Source of the DNA: Hydractinia symbiolongicarpus
Lineage: Eukaryota; Cnidaria; Hydrozoa; Anthoathecata; Hydractiniidae
Assembly: GCF_029227915.1 (NCBI RefSeq)
Contig: NC_079879.1
Span: forward strand, 34,540,501 to 34,604,500
DNA: 64,000 bases
Direction: 5' to 3'
Under the pieces are notes generated by a model. It saw only the letters and a list, made by a program, of their open reading frames with translations, was not told the origin of the DNA and made no database searches. Positions 53,757 through 64,000 of the stretch are shown here, piece after piece. The stretch's first letter is position 1; the number at the start of each line of letters is the position of its first letter. Position numbers and translations under genes: made by a program.

Positions 53757-55182
53757 TACAGACAACGTTACTCGTCCGAAACGTTCTGTTAAAGTACAGC
53801 CACCGTATTCGAGCTGTGGGAGGGGGGATGACTGACCTTTTATTTGTTAGCTATAGTCGTTTATACTTACTTTTCCTAACTTTTATTTAGATTTAAATTT
53901 CCTAAAATCTTTTTTGCAAAATATGCCGAAGTGTTCCAATGGCTACCATTGTTTCGAGTTGAGTTAAATCGTGCAGAATGTTTCTTTGAAGAAATTCTTT
54001 ATGATTTCTGCAATTCTGAGTTTCATATACAATGAACAATAGCCCTAAAAAATACAGGGGAGGGGAGGGGGAGGGGGGGTGGGACCAAACAGCCCCTTTA
54101 TTGCAGCGAAAAACACAACCCCAAATAGCCCAGCGTGAACATAATTAACTCTTTGATGGAATACGGCGTGAAAAGAATACCCAAATAAGTAGACTTCGAT
54201 CAAAAAATTTGCAAAACAGCTTTAGCTAGTTCTTAAATCTCATCGCCTTCATTTGCTACACAATTATAATCCAGCTTTATTTAACACTATAGAAATACCT
54301 GTTGTTTCATGAACTCATACATTTTAATTATATTCAAAGATTACAAGCAAACACTATTCTTTATTTAGTATTTAGAAAGATTACTTAGCACGGATTATAC
54401 ATTTGCATATAGATATTTAAGACTTCTCACAAGGATAAAGATAAATTCATTATATACTTTTGTAAAAATATATTTTCTCTACGTTCCCATATGAACAATT
54501 CATGCTTATTAACGCGACGATTTGTATTCATAGAAGAAGAGTTAAATAAGAATGTGGACTCATTGGACTTCTCCGTTAGATGGTAATTTTACAACCTCGA
54601 TCCCAGGGCTTCTCCGTGGATTACCCATCTCACGTGACAAAAATGATTCAAAATGGCGTCGTGATATATGAATTGATCTGTTGATGTAAAACAAATTTAA
54701 AGCCAATTTAACTTTTGTTTATAAAATCGCAAACATTAACAGTTCTCCTTTGGTTATAAGAGCTTTTATTCGCACAAATAGGAAGCACACAGTTACAAAA
54801 ATAGGAACCCTCCATTCGCAAACATAGCTTTTTAGACGGAAATAAATTTGATATAAAAAGGTAGCATAAGAAACCTTGTTATTATCATTAAATACGCAAG
54901 TTGTTTTTGTATTAACAGAGCTCATGGAGCATATCTAAACCTTATTTAGCTTATTCAAACTCTACCGCTGTATAATTAAAATATAGCTGGGTTCAAAGAA
55001 AGAAAATATAATTAAAAAAAATTTACATGCAAAGATTAACATCACTGTACATTGTTTAAACATGCAACCATTATGAAATAGAATCTTGTTTTACATACAT
55101 ACATACAAACATAAAATGTTATGTCGTTTAACAAGTAAAACGTACATGCTATTGTAACTATTGAGTAGCTAACCTTCATTGC
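53757..55182. other. No gene recognised; G-rich tract inside
   Basis: 3-prime flank of the DUF885 gene. AT-rich except for the G-rich run listed separately. Confidence 0.45.
54057..54083 (+). other. G-quadruplex-type run
   Basis: Five runs of three to seven G separated by single bases (GGGGAGGGGAGGGGG and onwards). This satisfies the usual four-run rule for a G-quadruplex with one-base loops. Confidence 0.75.
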
Positions 55183-55520
55183 TGACCCAAGTTTACCAAG
55201 CACACTGAAGTCACTATTGTTAAATTTTATTGTTCACCCAAGTTGACCAGACCATTTCTAGCTACTATGGGGAAACTTATTTTGCCTAACTAAGTTGACA
55301 TAATTCCCACTATAAGTGAACCTTTATTGGTAATCCCAGTTCACCTTATACTCCCTAGTCCCTGTGGAGAAACTTTTATTGCTTACCCAACTTAATTCAG
55401 AACTCTCCTGTTACTATGGAGCCATTTTTATTGCTTACCGAAGTTAACCTAGTACTCTTCTGTCACTATGGGGCCATTTTTATCTCTTACCCAAGGTAAG
55501 CTAAAACTCCCTATGGGGCA
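55183..55520 (+). repeat. Minisatellite, about 60-bp unit
   Basis: About six degenerate units, each with ACTATGGGG, ATTTTTATTGCTTACC and CAAGTTGACC-like words. No coding content. Confidence 0.7.
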
Positions 55521-55834
55521 ACTTACATCTGGGACACCTTTGTACGCACTTGTGAACATCGCCCCATCCCCGCTCCCGACCGCTCTGCAGCACCTTTTTG
55601 ATCTATCAGCGAACTCCCTGCTTCTGATCTCCTCCGCAGTTACCCCTCTAAAAAAGGGGTAATTCCCTAAATAATCAAAACCTGCTGATGTCATTGAAAA
55701 TATACGGGTGCGTTAAAAAGGTCCTGCAGAAGTTCAATAGAGAAGGGAAAGTCCATACTCAAAAAACTGATGCTAGTTAAGGGTTTTTGTAAGTATGAAT
55801 GGGTGTTTTAGATTAGTTAAAGAACAAACATGTG
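55521..55834. other. Spacer, nothing recognised
   Basis: No recognised domain on either strand, although a minus-strand frame is open at 55449-55694. Confidence 0.35.
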
Positions 55835-56440
55835 TGCAGTGAGGCTGTTGAAAAATACTACTATTTGCTCCAGTATGCTCCAAATCATCTCAAGACCCCA
55901 GAAATGTGCAGCAGGGCTTTCGACGCGAAAGTCAACGTCCTCCAGTACGTCCCAGAATATCTCAAGATCGAAGACAAGTCTGTTGAGGTTTGAGTCCTAT
56001 GCATTCTGACATGTCCCGGATAAGTTCATGACCAAAGACATATACCACAAGACTGTCGAATATTATCCTTTTATGTTCTATTATGTTCCAGAACATCAAA
56101 TGACGCAGGACAAGTGCAACAGCGCAGTAGCAGCTAAGCCCTACACACTTCTTTACGTCCCGGATCAACAAAGCTGTCGCGGAGGATCCTGACGTACTCA
56201 GGCACATCTCAGATCATCGCAAGACGCAAGACACGTACAACAAGACCGTTGAGACAAGTCCCTACACACACAACCGCGTCCTGGATTAGTTCTTTACACA
56301 AGACATGTGCAACAGAGATGTCGATAAGAATCCTTATCTGCTGCAGTATGTCCTAAATCATGCCAAGACACAAGGCATGTGTAACAAGGCTGTTGCAGAG
56401 GGTTCTAATGTGCTCGGTTATGGAAAGGCATAAGGATATT
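55835..56440 (+). pseudogene. Decayed protein with MCxxAV...YVPDHLKTQ repeats (DUF4116-like)
   Basis: The translation in shifting frames shows repeats of about 35 residues: AVEKYYYLLQYAPNHLKTPE, then MCSRAF...VLQYVPEYLK and later fragments with the same CNxAV and KTQ words down to 56405. Such repeats occur in cnidarian and viral proteins and often precede the AWHPxR motif found in the terminal Polinton gene at 25271. Several stops and shifts show that this copy is dead. It is probably the left part of a second, old Polinton-like element. Confidence 0.6.
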
Positions 56441-56514
56441 GATGAATTGCTGGGGGAAAATGAAACAAAGTAGGCAAGATATATCCTGGACTTGGCAATA
56501 GTCTATAGAATAAA

Positions 56515-56631
56515 GTAGTAAAACATAAATGCGATGACTGTGAACGTATACTTAATGAGTATGACAGATGCAAGTGTGGACGAAGACTTGTGGTAGAGGG
56601 TAAGATTTTGTGCTGGTGCTGCTATCAATAA
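56515..56631 (+). pseudogene. Cysteine-rich zinc-binding fragment
   Basis: An open stretch with HKCDDCERILNEYDRCKCGR and ILCWCCYQ before a stop. The Cys spacing (CxxC, CxC, CxCC) suggests a zinc site comparable to CHDCEKILACHVCG in the intact Polinton. No start was identified. Confidence 0.45.
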
Positions 56632-57319
56632 CACATCATAAATAATGAAGGTAGCTGTGTATGCAACGATCTAGGTATTTCCATAGCCCAGTTGCATTAA
56701 ATAAAAGGATTTTAAATTTAGAGACAAGACTGTCAAGTCCAAAGACTTTCACAGTGGTGTAACGCTGTACAACATAAAGTGCGTAAGTGTTAAAAACCAG
56801 GTACTAAGCAACTTCATCTTTGCAAATAACAGGAGAAACAAGGCATAGGTAATTGGGTGTCTTGCTCAAGACAAGCTATTGATAAAGATCCCCAAACATA
56901 TCCACTTCCATGGTGTCTTCCAATACACCGAGGTTGGATCTTGGCGACTACCCCGAGTTTTGGCTAAGTACGCCCAGATCTGTGCCAAGGTATAAGCAAT
57001 CGAAAGGCATTGCTTCAGCAACATAAATGTAGAAAGATCGGTACTTTAACTCTAAATTCAAAGAGTTTAAGTGGAAAATTAGGACCAGCATCAACAAGAA
57101 AAAGGTACCCCAGGGATTTGGTAAATGCGCAGCAATTATCAAGCTATGTAGCATATATAGACACGGGGATAACTACTCTGTGCAGACTTACTTGGAAGAG
57201 TCAAGAAAAGGAGATCCCTATGCATGGCGCAAGATACTTAGCGACTCTGACGATAATGATATGAGGTTCACTAAGTTGTCTTGGGGTTTTGTGGGTTGTA
57301 TATTTCTACAAAAACAAAC
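56632..57319. other. Decayed coding sequence of the second Polinton-like relic
   Basis: Coherent but broken stretches are visible, for example CLAQDKLLIKIPKHIHFHGV with QYTEVGSWRLPRVLAKYAQI following (about 56860-56990), and in another frame KVPQGFGKCAAIIKLCSIYR. I do not recognise the family. Confidence 0.4.
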
Positions 57320-57499
57320 ATGGACATCCTGAAGAAGGAAGCGTCAATTTTCGGCATTAAAGGAAGATCAAAGATGTCGGGAGTAGAACTGAAGAGAGCC
57401 ATCCGAGAAGTAAAATGTAAGAAAACGTCAACACAGACCATGCGTCCTTACTGCAATCCTTGCGTAGAAGCAGCATTGCAGCGAGTTTCAAGATGCTGA
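57320..57499 (+). pseudogene. SAP-like DNA-binding protein of the second relic
   Basis: ATG at 57320 after AAACAAAC. MDILKKEASIFGIKGRSKMS followed by GVELKRAIRE has the same helix-turn-helix layout as the SAP-like gene at 24805 (LKILRETAKERGLRGYSTMN). A basic stretch and a few Cys follow. It is 60 codons long, and the downstream half is probably lost. Confidence 0.55.
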
Positions 57500-57945
57500 C
57501 TGAAGAGTTAAGCCAGAAATCATTTCGCATAATTTATGACGATGATCTACTGATCGATTCCGCTATCAAGGGATCGATTGGGCGATATGGAGTAGCATTT
57601 TAGCCTGAGGTTTTGCAGGAATACGTAACCCTACAAATCTTATATCGAATGCTCCGAAGGGAAATCTAGGTTGGTAAAGTTATGCTGAACAGATTGTAAT
57701 TTTTTTAGGACCTCATCTATCCCTTGCTGATACCTCTTGCGACTAGCTCCGAAAGCTCTCGTTTATCGATGTTATTGACGATACGTTTCACTCTCTTTCC
57801 TTTAGCACCATATTCCTTCGCTGCTTTTCCTGCATGATCAAGCTGAACCCGTAGTCGCTGAAAATACCGTTCTCTATGGTCTAAGGAGTGAGATCTATCA
57901 TAGTTTAGTTTGGAATCTGCGAATCATGCTTCTGGGCCTTTACCT
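57500..57945. other. Decayed coding sequence, minus strand
   Basis: Minus-strand fragments such as YFQRLRVQLDHAGKAAKEYG and KRVKRIVNNIDKRELSEL (about 57870-57745) look like former protein but match no family I can name. Confidence 0.35.
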
Positions 57946-58218
57946 CTAGCCTTTATTTTTATCGCTGGCGTTATACCTACACAGTAGCACGCCAATATTT
58001 GTGGCTAGTGCACGATGGACGCAGCCGGTAGTGGTAACGCTAACACCTAATAATTCGTGAGCACAATACCGAACATATGTACCATGCATTTTGAAGTTTC
58101 TTGCGAGTTCATCACGCTTCTTGATTTTCTTGCGAAGGTACTGTTCGATTTCTTTGATCTTTGACAGCCCGCATACCGGACTTCCATCCTGCGTGCAATC
58201 AAGCGCGCTTGGCGGCAT
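57946..58218 (-). pseudogene. Relative of the 23522 Polinton membrane/coiled-coil protein
   Basis: From ATG at 58218 the segment LSKIKEIEQYLRKKIKKRDE corresponds to LKTIKEVETFLNQEVNERSR in the gene at 23522, in the same place after a proline-rich leader. The following hydrophobic part has decayed. 90 codons remain. Confidence 0.5.
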
Positions 58219-58656
58219 TGTGATATCTACAAGAGTTACATTTTTTGTTAAAACGGTACTCGTCAGTCAGCATAAAATCAAGCCTGTCTGTTGAATCAAT
58301 GGAGTCAAAAGACAGGCTAGGCATTGGTGTCAAAATTTCTAAGTGGTAATCCTAGAACTTAGGACTTTTCACCACCAGGGTAAAAAAGCAATTGTCTTAA
58401 CCCAGTTGTGGCCAGACAAGTCGTAGTTGTAAATATCAGTCCTGTACCATCCATCATAATCGCTCTTCGTGAAATACTTACCACCAACAGGCTCACGGTT
58501 GATCGATATAGTCATTTCATCGGGTACACGTAAACAACCCGTTGATGAACTTGATCCAGGTAACGATCCTTATACACTGACCTAAGTGATCGTCAAATAA
58601 TGTAAGTTTGATGACAGCTGTGAAAAGATGTCTAAGTAAAAGTCAAAGCAGGGAGA
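58219..58656. other. Decayed coding sequence, minus strand
   Basis: On the minus strand VPDEMTISINREPVGGKYFT and WYRTDIYNYDLSGHNWVKTI (about 58530-58370) read as coherent protein, then stops appear. The family is unknown. It is likely part of the second relic. Confidence 0.4.
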
Positions 58657-59596
58657 ATGACCTTTGGATATCACAAAGCTTTACCTGTACATATACACAG
58701 GCAGCAACGCGGAACAAAGTTTCAATACGCATACACCTCTGATACTCCCGCTTTTACCAAGTATCACTTCAAGATTCTAATGACTGATTTCAAATATTCC
58801 GTGGCCGTTGCATTGGATGGTAGGCAAGTGTTGGAGAACGGAAATACCTAGGTCAATTTCGCAACGTATTGCCCAACGACAGCACTGGGTATCTTTGCTA
58901 AACTTATGACGGTTAAACTTTCTGTCTATTTCCATATGCAACGTATACTAAGAAGGATGAAAGTGACCATGTCTCTCGACGATGGTTTAATCGGTACAAT
59001 ATCACCTAATCAACATCTGCATTTGCACAAGTGTGTTCCAAGTACGTAGCAGATTCCCAGGATATGTATAAATTCAGAGCAATGAGTGCCTCGTTAATCA
59101 ACGCCGAATGGTGGCAACAAGTTTAAGGTGACTACACGAAGCTCATCATGCCTACAAGTCACTAAGCTTTGTCAAAGGGTTGACAAAGCTTAGTGAGTCC
59201 ATAAGAGTGTATGTGGTTGATACTTGGTACACAAGCACAATCAAAGGCCTGTTTGATCGGTTCTGGTGCAGAAAACTATACAGGGAGGCAAGTCCTACTA
59301 CAAAATTCAAAAGTATGGTCTTGAGAGGAGAAAATGTCGGGAAGGATATAGCAACCTTTCAAAAGGAGCTGCAGTACGGTCAAACTCCGGTGAATTTTGT
59401 CATGTTGCAAAGCGTGTACATGGTGCCTCCAAATATAAACCTACCCATAGGTAAAATTCAGGGATACAGCAACAGCATCCTGATTGCACCTTCCGCGATT
59501 AATTCTAGAATCCAGCCCGATGCAAATAAGGTGAAGCCAGTCGCGAAGAAGACAATTCACACAGAGACGTTAAAGAGGCACTTGATCCAAAGCTAA
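58657..59596 (+). pseudogene. Decayed genes of the second Polinton-like relic, including LLPSD-family homologue
   Basis: The first part (58657-58851) encodes FKILMTDFKYSVAVALDGRQ, unrecognised. The second (59180-59596) has TKLSESIRVYVVDTWY and VYMVPPNINLPIGKIQGYSN, which match in order KLSQSVRYYAY and VYLLPSDSRLKIGNVQGWNN of the gene at 22004-23154. This homology ties the region to Polintons. The start at 59180 is not certain. Confidence 0.6.
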
Positions 59597-60202
59597 AGCT
59601 GGAGCAGCAACACCCGCAGATACAGGAATTGGGAAAGCACGACGATACCAAATCTCGGGCGAGCCTCAATTTGGAAAGATCACTATGCGTCTTGGAGCGA
59701 TCCCAAGGATCAACTGTTCGAATGGATCGATAAAGTGTCTAAGCTCCTAGCCGGTGAACAGACACTACATCGTCGACTACATTATAGTAAACTGTAACCT
59801 TGACAAGCGGAAACAGTTTCTGCTCGAGCTCGCTATCTCCTGACTGCATCAAAGCGTAGTTTGTGGCCCTCAGGGGCGGATTTAGAATTCGGCCACTTCG
59901 GCACTCGCCTAAGGAGAAATTTTGCCAATGAGAAAATCATGTGTACCTAAATGTAAAAATTGATTTAAAGGAATGCATATTTTTTATTATAAGCGTTTAA
60001 TAAGATTCCTTTGCGCTCAGGATCCGAGGTAATATTCTTATCTCCACTCAGAAGTGTTTGCCGAGGCTCGACTCTCCTTCGATGTGCTTTGCCGAAGTAC
60101 TATGGTTCTCACGGTAGTCGAACTACATTTTGCTGCATTACGCTGACTTTGTTTCTCTTGATTCCTTTGCTTTCTGCCGTAAAAACAGTCGACTTCGGGG
60201 CC

Positions 60203-60366
60203 GCCGAGGTGTGGACTTTTGGACTCTCTTAAACAAAAGAAAAACAAAAGAATTATGACGTCGAGAAAAATCTCGCCGAGGTGTGGACTTTTGGACTCTG
60301 GTTAAAACAAAAGAATTTGTGACGTAAAAAGAATCTCGCCGAAGTGTGGACTTTTGGACTCTCTTT
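60203..60366 (+). repeat. Three tandem units of about 65-75 bp
   Basis: GTGTGGACTTTTGGACTCT recurs at about 60210, 60280 and 60345, separated by similar A-rich spacers with GACGT. Non-coding. Confidence 0.8.
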
Positions 60367-60423
60367 AGTCGAAATTTACGGTGAAAGAAATATTGATATT
60401 AGGGGATGGGTGCGTAGGAATAA

Positions 60424-60481
60424 TTTACCCTTCCTATTGTTATTGCCTTGCGGTAGCCGCAATAACAATAGGAAGGGTAAA
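60424..60481. repeat. Perfect 23-bp hairpin
   Basis: 60424-60446 (beginning TTTACCCTTCCTATTG) is the exact complement of 60459-60481, with a 12-base loop. It may be a recent foldback end or a structured RNA signal. The context does not decide. Confidence 0.85.
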
Positions 60482-61003
60482 TTTCGGCCAACTGCAATTC
60501 TGAAGCTCTTGCTGATCCAACATGTCTTCTGATGGGAGCTTGCGGGATCGGGTTGTGCTTGCTGTAAAAAGCAATGATATTTGCGAATGTAAAAGTCTTT
60601 ATAAGATATTGAAAGATAAAATAACAGAGTTTCCTGATTTCCGAACATTAGATCATTAAAGAAAGATTGAGAAAAAGTTGTTAAGCAGAAATTTCAGTGC
60701 TGAACATTTTATTCCTGGGTATGCAAAAGAGAAAGCATTCGTCGCTTTGAGGTAACTATCTATTTTTACTTTTGTTGATAATCCCTAAGGAATGTTTAAA
60801 AATAATTTAATTGTATTGTGGTGCCAAAGCGCTATTAAGCTTTTACACATTAAACAAAAGTGGTTCACTACAATATACAAAAAGTTTCTATTTGGGTCAT
60901 CAAGACTATTTAATGACAATAATAGAGCCAGCTGTTATTCTTGTTGTAGATTTGCAGTAGAGTGAAGGGAACAAATTTTTTATGTTCACTTTTGTAGATC
61001 TGA
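60482..61003. other. No gene recognised; left flank of the MULE
   Basis: AT-rich. It ends with TAGATCTGA (60995-61003), the left target duplication of the next element. Confidence 0.5.
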
Positions 61004-63010
61004 CGCAGTGGCTATTCATACGTGACTGTACTTTAATATTTTTTTCTATTCGTACGTGACTCTCACGTATTATAATATTTTTTTTCTATTCGTACGTGAC
61101 ACTCACGTAGTTTATTATTTTTTTATTTTTTTCTATATTTGCGATTTTTTATATCTATTCTTCGTACGTAAAATCTTTTCTTTCTCTTTTCATAAAAAAA
61201 AAAAATATTTTTTATACTTGCATGAAATTTCAATTTGTTATGAGGAAAGTTTTTGTAGTAGAAACCAGCCTTTTCAACTTCATTACAATTTCAGTTGCAA
61301 AAAGGCACGAATAGGACTTCAATGCAGAAGGAAGAAGATGGAGGTCGGACAGAGTTTTTCGAGCTTTGAGCAGTTAAATGAAGCAATTTGTAGTCATAAA
61401 AAAGCTAATTATATTCAAATTCATGTCAGGAGTTCTCGTTCTATAGAGAGTGAAGCTAAACGTGCAACGAAAAAAAAAGTATAATACCAACATAAAATTC
61501 TCTGAGATTGATTATTGGTGTATTAATGATGGCAAGAAATTTTTATCCACTTCAACTGGAAAACGTCCAAAACAATCGTGAGTATTATAGAACTGAGTCT
61601 ATATGCGTCGTAATCAAGTTCTATTTTTTAAGATGAGTGTCTCGATGATAGTCGATGATTTTCGTTTCATAGTAAAACTAATAAAAAAAGGTATATTTCG
61701 TTTACATAACATTTCATCTATGATTTACGCATACTTGAGCATAGAATATTCTTAAAAGTTGTATATAGAATTTAAGGCTAGTTTCTATAATGATCAAAAT
61801 GAAAAATTTTCCTTACATTTCAGCAAGGATGTATGTATATGATAAAAATTAGAACAACTGAAGACGGACAACAACTATATGTGAAAGATATGCACAAAGA
61901 ACATAACCACGCTGTCAATAAGGTAACAAAAAATGTTAACTGTTTTACAAATTTATTATGACCCTAACATGCATGAATTTACCTTACAGGCATGTTTTGA
62001 ACATTTACCGCAACAACGTCGTATAACCGATGTAGATACGTCAGCTGAAATAACAAAAATGCTTCAGTTGAAAGCAAACAAGAAACTTTTACAAAACCAC
62101 GTATCTAAAGTAGCAGGTTTTCCCTGCTACTTTAGAAACGTGAAAGATCTTCACAATATTCAGGCGAAAATGGCAGGTAGAAGTAAAAATGACGTCGAGA
62201 TCAGGGAAATGAGAAGTGTGCCTGGTAAGAATTTAAATTTTTGAATTGATGTACTACCTTAATTTTCGCAGCTACTTAATTTTGCAATTCAAGAAAGAAT
62301 TTATTTCCAGGTATTATTTTTTAATTTTTTTAAATGACGTGAAAGATTATTGCTACTTTCTATTTAAGGAGCCACTGTGGAAGTTATTGTTCACAGCGAA
62401 GATACATTGAACGCTATATACTATCAGGACATGGAAATGAGAAAAGCTTTTTCTGCTTACCCAGACCTGCTTATGTTAGACGCAACCTACAAATTAAATG
62501 ATTTGCGAATGCCAGTATATTTGTTAATATGCGTGGATGCAGATGGAGAAAGCGAGATTGTGGTGTTTGGATAGTAATGAATGACGAGAAATCGACAATT
62601 GTCCGCATGAGTGAATGTTTCAAGAAACACAATCCTAGCCATAATCAGATAGAAGTAGCGGTCATTGATAAAGACATGACGGAAAGGGATACCTTGAAAG
62701 AACAGTTTTCTCGTGCATCTATACAGTTACGCTTGTTTCACACACTGAGAGCTTTCAAACGTGAGATCACGACAATAAAGATTGGCAGCCATAAAATCAG
62801 ATAAACATGAAAAAGTTTGTTAAGAATGCTCTTGTAAATATATACATTCTGTGAAATTCTCTAAATTTCTTATAATTCCCCCAGACTCATTTTAAATAAA
62901 TAAAGCACGTGAGTGTCCCGTACGAATGTAAGGAAAATAATAAAGTACACAAATGTCACGTACGAATAGAAAAAATATTAAAGTACGGTCACGTATGAAT
63001 AGCCACTGCG
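61004..63010 (+). mobile_element. Mutator-like element (MULE) with perfect 9-bp target duplication
   Basis: TAGATCTGA flanks both ends (60995-61003 and 63011-63019). The terminal inverted repeats start CGCAGTGGCTATTCATACGT and extend for about 100 bp with repeated CGTACGTGAC words. The inside carries a MULE-type transposase with introns. The 2,007-bp length is short for an autonomous copy because the C-terminal half of the gene is missing. Confidence 0.93.
61338..62804 (+). pseudogene. MULE transposase (ZSWIM-like), intron-containing, internally deleted
   Basis: Exon 1 starts at ATG 61338 (VGQSFSSFEQLNEAI) and has a frame slip in a run of A near 61472. Introns with GT/AG ends fit at about 61580-61822, 61923-61989 and 62225-62370. 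The exons read on as a FLYWCH/zinc-like N-terminus (YWCINDGKKF), HLPQQRRITDVD, then the DDE domain: first Asp in LLMLDATYKLNDLRMPVYLL and second in VAVIDKDMTERD. A frameshift lies near 62572. The third acidic residue and the SWIM zinc finger are missing after LFHTLRAFKREIT. The closest known proteins are ZSWIM1/3-like transposase derivatives of invertebrates. Confidence 0.82.
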
Positions 63011-63019
63011 TAGATCTGA

Positions 63020-64000
63020 AGCTTCTGGAAATTGTTTATACAGTTCAGCATCCTTGTGTTTGGGAAGTAACAATATGTTGGTGGACTTGCTACGACTTCT
63101 GGTATTGTTGGAACTTTTTCTCTTCCCAAATTTTTATTCCAATCATCCTCTATTTTCTTTCATCTTTCAAGAGCAAAGAGGTTCTTTCAGTTCTCTGAAA
63201 AATATTCTATTTTTCTGTGTTTTCCATTTTGCTTGTGACAGCAATAAAGAAGGGGAAGAGCTTATAAAAGAGGAAGCTGTCTTAACTTTAAATGACAAAA
63301 ACTGGTCAAGTTTCCTTTGCCTTTCAGCTTTGTCCTCAGTTACAGGGAGAATATTACCCTGATATTGGAGAGGAAAATCCGCCTGGGTTCGGTCCTGGGG
63401 AGGGGGGATTCCGCCCCCCTTACGTTTTTTTAAATAACTCCTTATTGCTATGTTATTTGGCTATGAAACTTATTGAGTTTCAATATTTATCTATTAGACA
63501 CCTGTATGCCAAATCCCATACCTTTCAGAGGCTTGGATATTGGCCATTACTCAAAACTACCCCTAAAAATCTCTATGAAATCCTTATAATGGGTAAAATT
63601 TAATATCTCGTGTTAATCCGATTTCCTGATTTTGTCGGATTTTACCCGAAAGTCGGAAAAAACCGGATATTCGGGCAATTTTTGGCAATTTTTTATTCGA
63701 TACACGTACAAACCGGAAAATATGTTAAATAACTTTTATTTAGCTTTCAGAAACTTCAAACAGAATACAAAAATTCGATCTGGAACAAAAGTAATTAAAT
63801 TTTAAGCAGATAGTGTCATTTTTAACAAATTTCAAGCTTCTGATGACGTCACAGAAAATGTGCTGACGCAAGCAAAAATTTATTGCTGCCATTTTGTTCT
63901 TTTTTTGACGTACTATAAGTGTGCCAAGTTTGATTCAATTTGAACAACCCTATGAAAAGTTATTGAGGGGGGGGGATTCCTCCCCCCCCAGTCATAGTAT
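63020..64000. other. No gene recognised
   Basis: GGGGGGATTCC.CCCCCC motifs occur at about 63400-63420 and 63966-63988, each a short G/C hairpin, and a similar one lies near 45925-45950. They are probably ends of one repeat family. TGACGTCA occurs once at about 63845. Confidence 0.45.

Noticed and set aside
55449-55694. Minus-strand frame of 81 residues next to the minisatellite
   Set aside because: It overlaps the minisatellite and shows no recognised motif.

Overview
The window is AT-rich eukaryotic DNA that looks like the genome of an early-branching animal, most likely a cnidarian. The evidence for this is the set of mobile-element families (a 15 kb Polinton/Maverick, Helitrons with an OTU domain, pogo/Tigger relics, a MULE with spliceosomal introns, tRNA-derived SINEs and many inverted-repeat elements) and the very low density of host genes. 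The species cannot be named from the sequence.

Only two convincing host-type genes are present: a single-exon universal stress protein (39834-40361, plus strand) and a single-exon DUF885-type metallopeptidase-like protein (52008-53756, plus strand). A decayed second universal-stress-like fragment lies near 46.1-46.3 kb. A 60-bp tandem repeat at 28.08-28.44 kb encodes a 20-residue repeat behind a signal-peptide-like start, but its frame is broken.

The centre of the first half is a Polinton (10736-25998) with terminal inverted repeats of about 450 bp. Its plus strand carries protein-primed DNA polymerase B, several small structural or membrane genes and an rve integrase. The minus strand carries a Fic-domain gene, a Bro-N gene, the packaging ATPase and the probable major capsid protein. 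Further conserved Polinton genes fill the right third. Most genes hold one to several stops or frameshifts, so this is a recent but inactive copy. The Fic plus Bro-N module between integrase and ATPase is unusual cargo, and no maturation protease was seen. Nearly every Polinton gene starts a few bases after an AATAAA-like motif, which looks like a shared promoter signature. A second, much older Polinton-like relic lies at about 55.8-59.8 kb.

The other prominent system is Helitron. At 5749-6934 (minus strand) a 2A-like peptide precedes an OTU cysteine-protease domain, followed in a shifted frame by a piece of Helitron Rep that runs into a textbook Helitron 3-prime end (hairpin plus CTAG). At 47267-50081 four short Helitron copies stand head to tail on the minus strand, with TC/CTAG junctions and an A/T target site. 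A Helitron 5-prime fragment lies at 37829-37951.

Region by region: 0-10.7 kb holds an inverted-repeat element, two GGCAAGG minisatellites, two copies of a long repeat with tRNA-like heads, a SINE and the Helitron gene piece. The Polinton occupies 10.7-26 kb. From 26 to 39.8 kb there is a LINE tail, the 60-bp repeat locus, a pogo relic, a tRNA-like stem, a Tigger relic and a GIY-YIG fragment. From 39.8 to 47 kb there is the stress-protein gene and a transposon with 17 phased palindromes. From 47 to 53.8 kb there is the Helitron array and the DUF885 gene. From 54 to 64 kb there is a G-rich tract, minisatellites, the second Polinton relic and a MULE with a perfect 9-bp target duplication.
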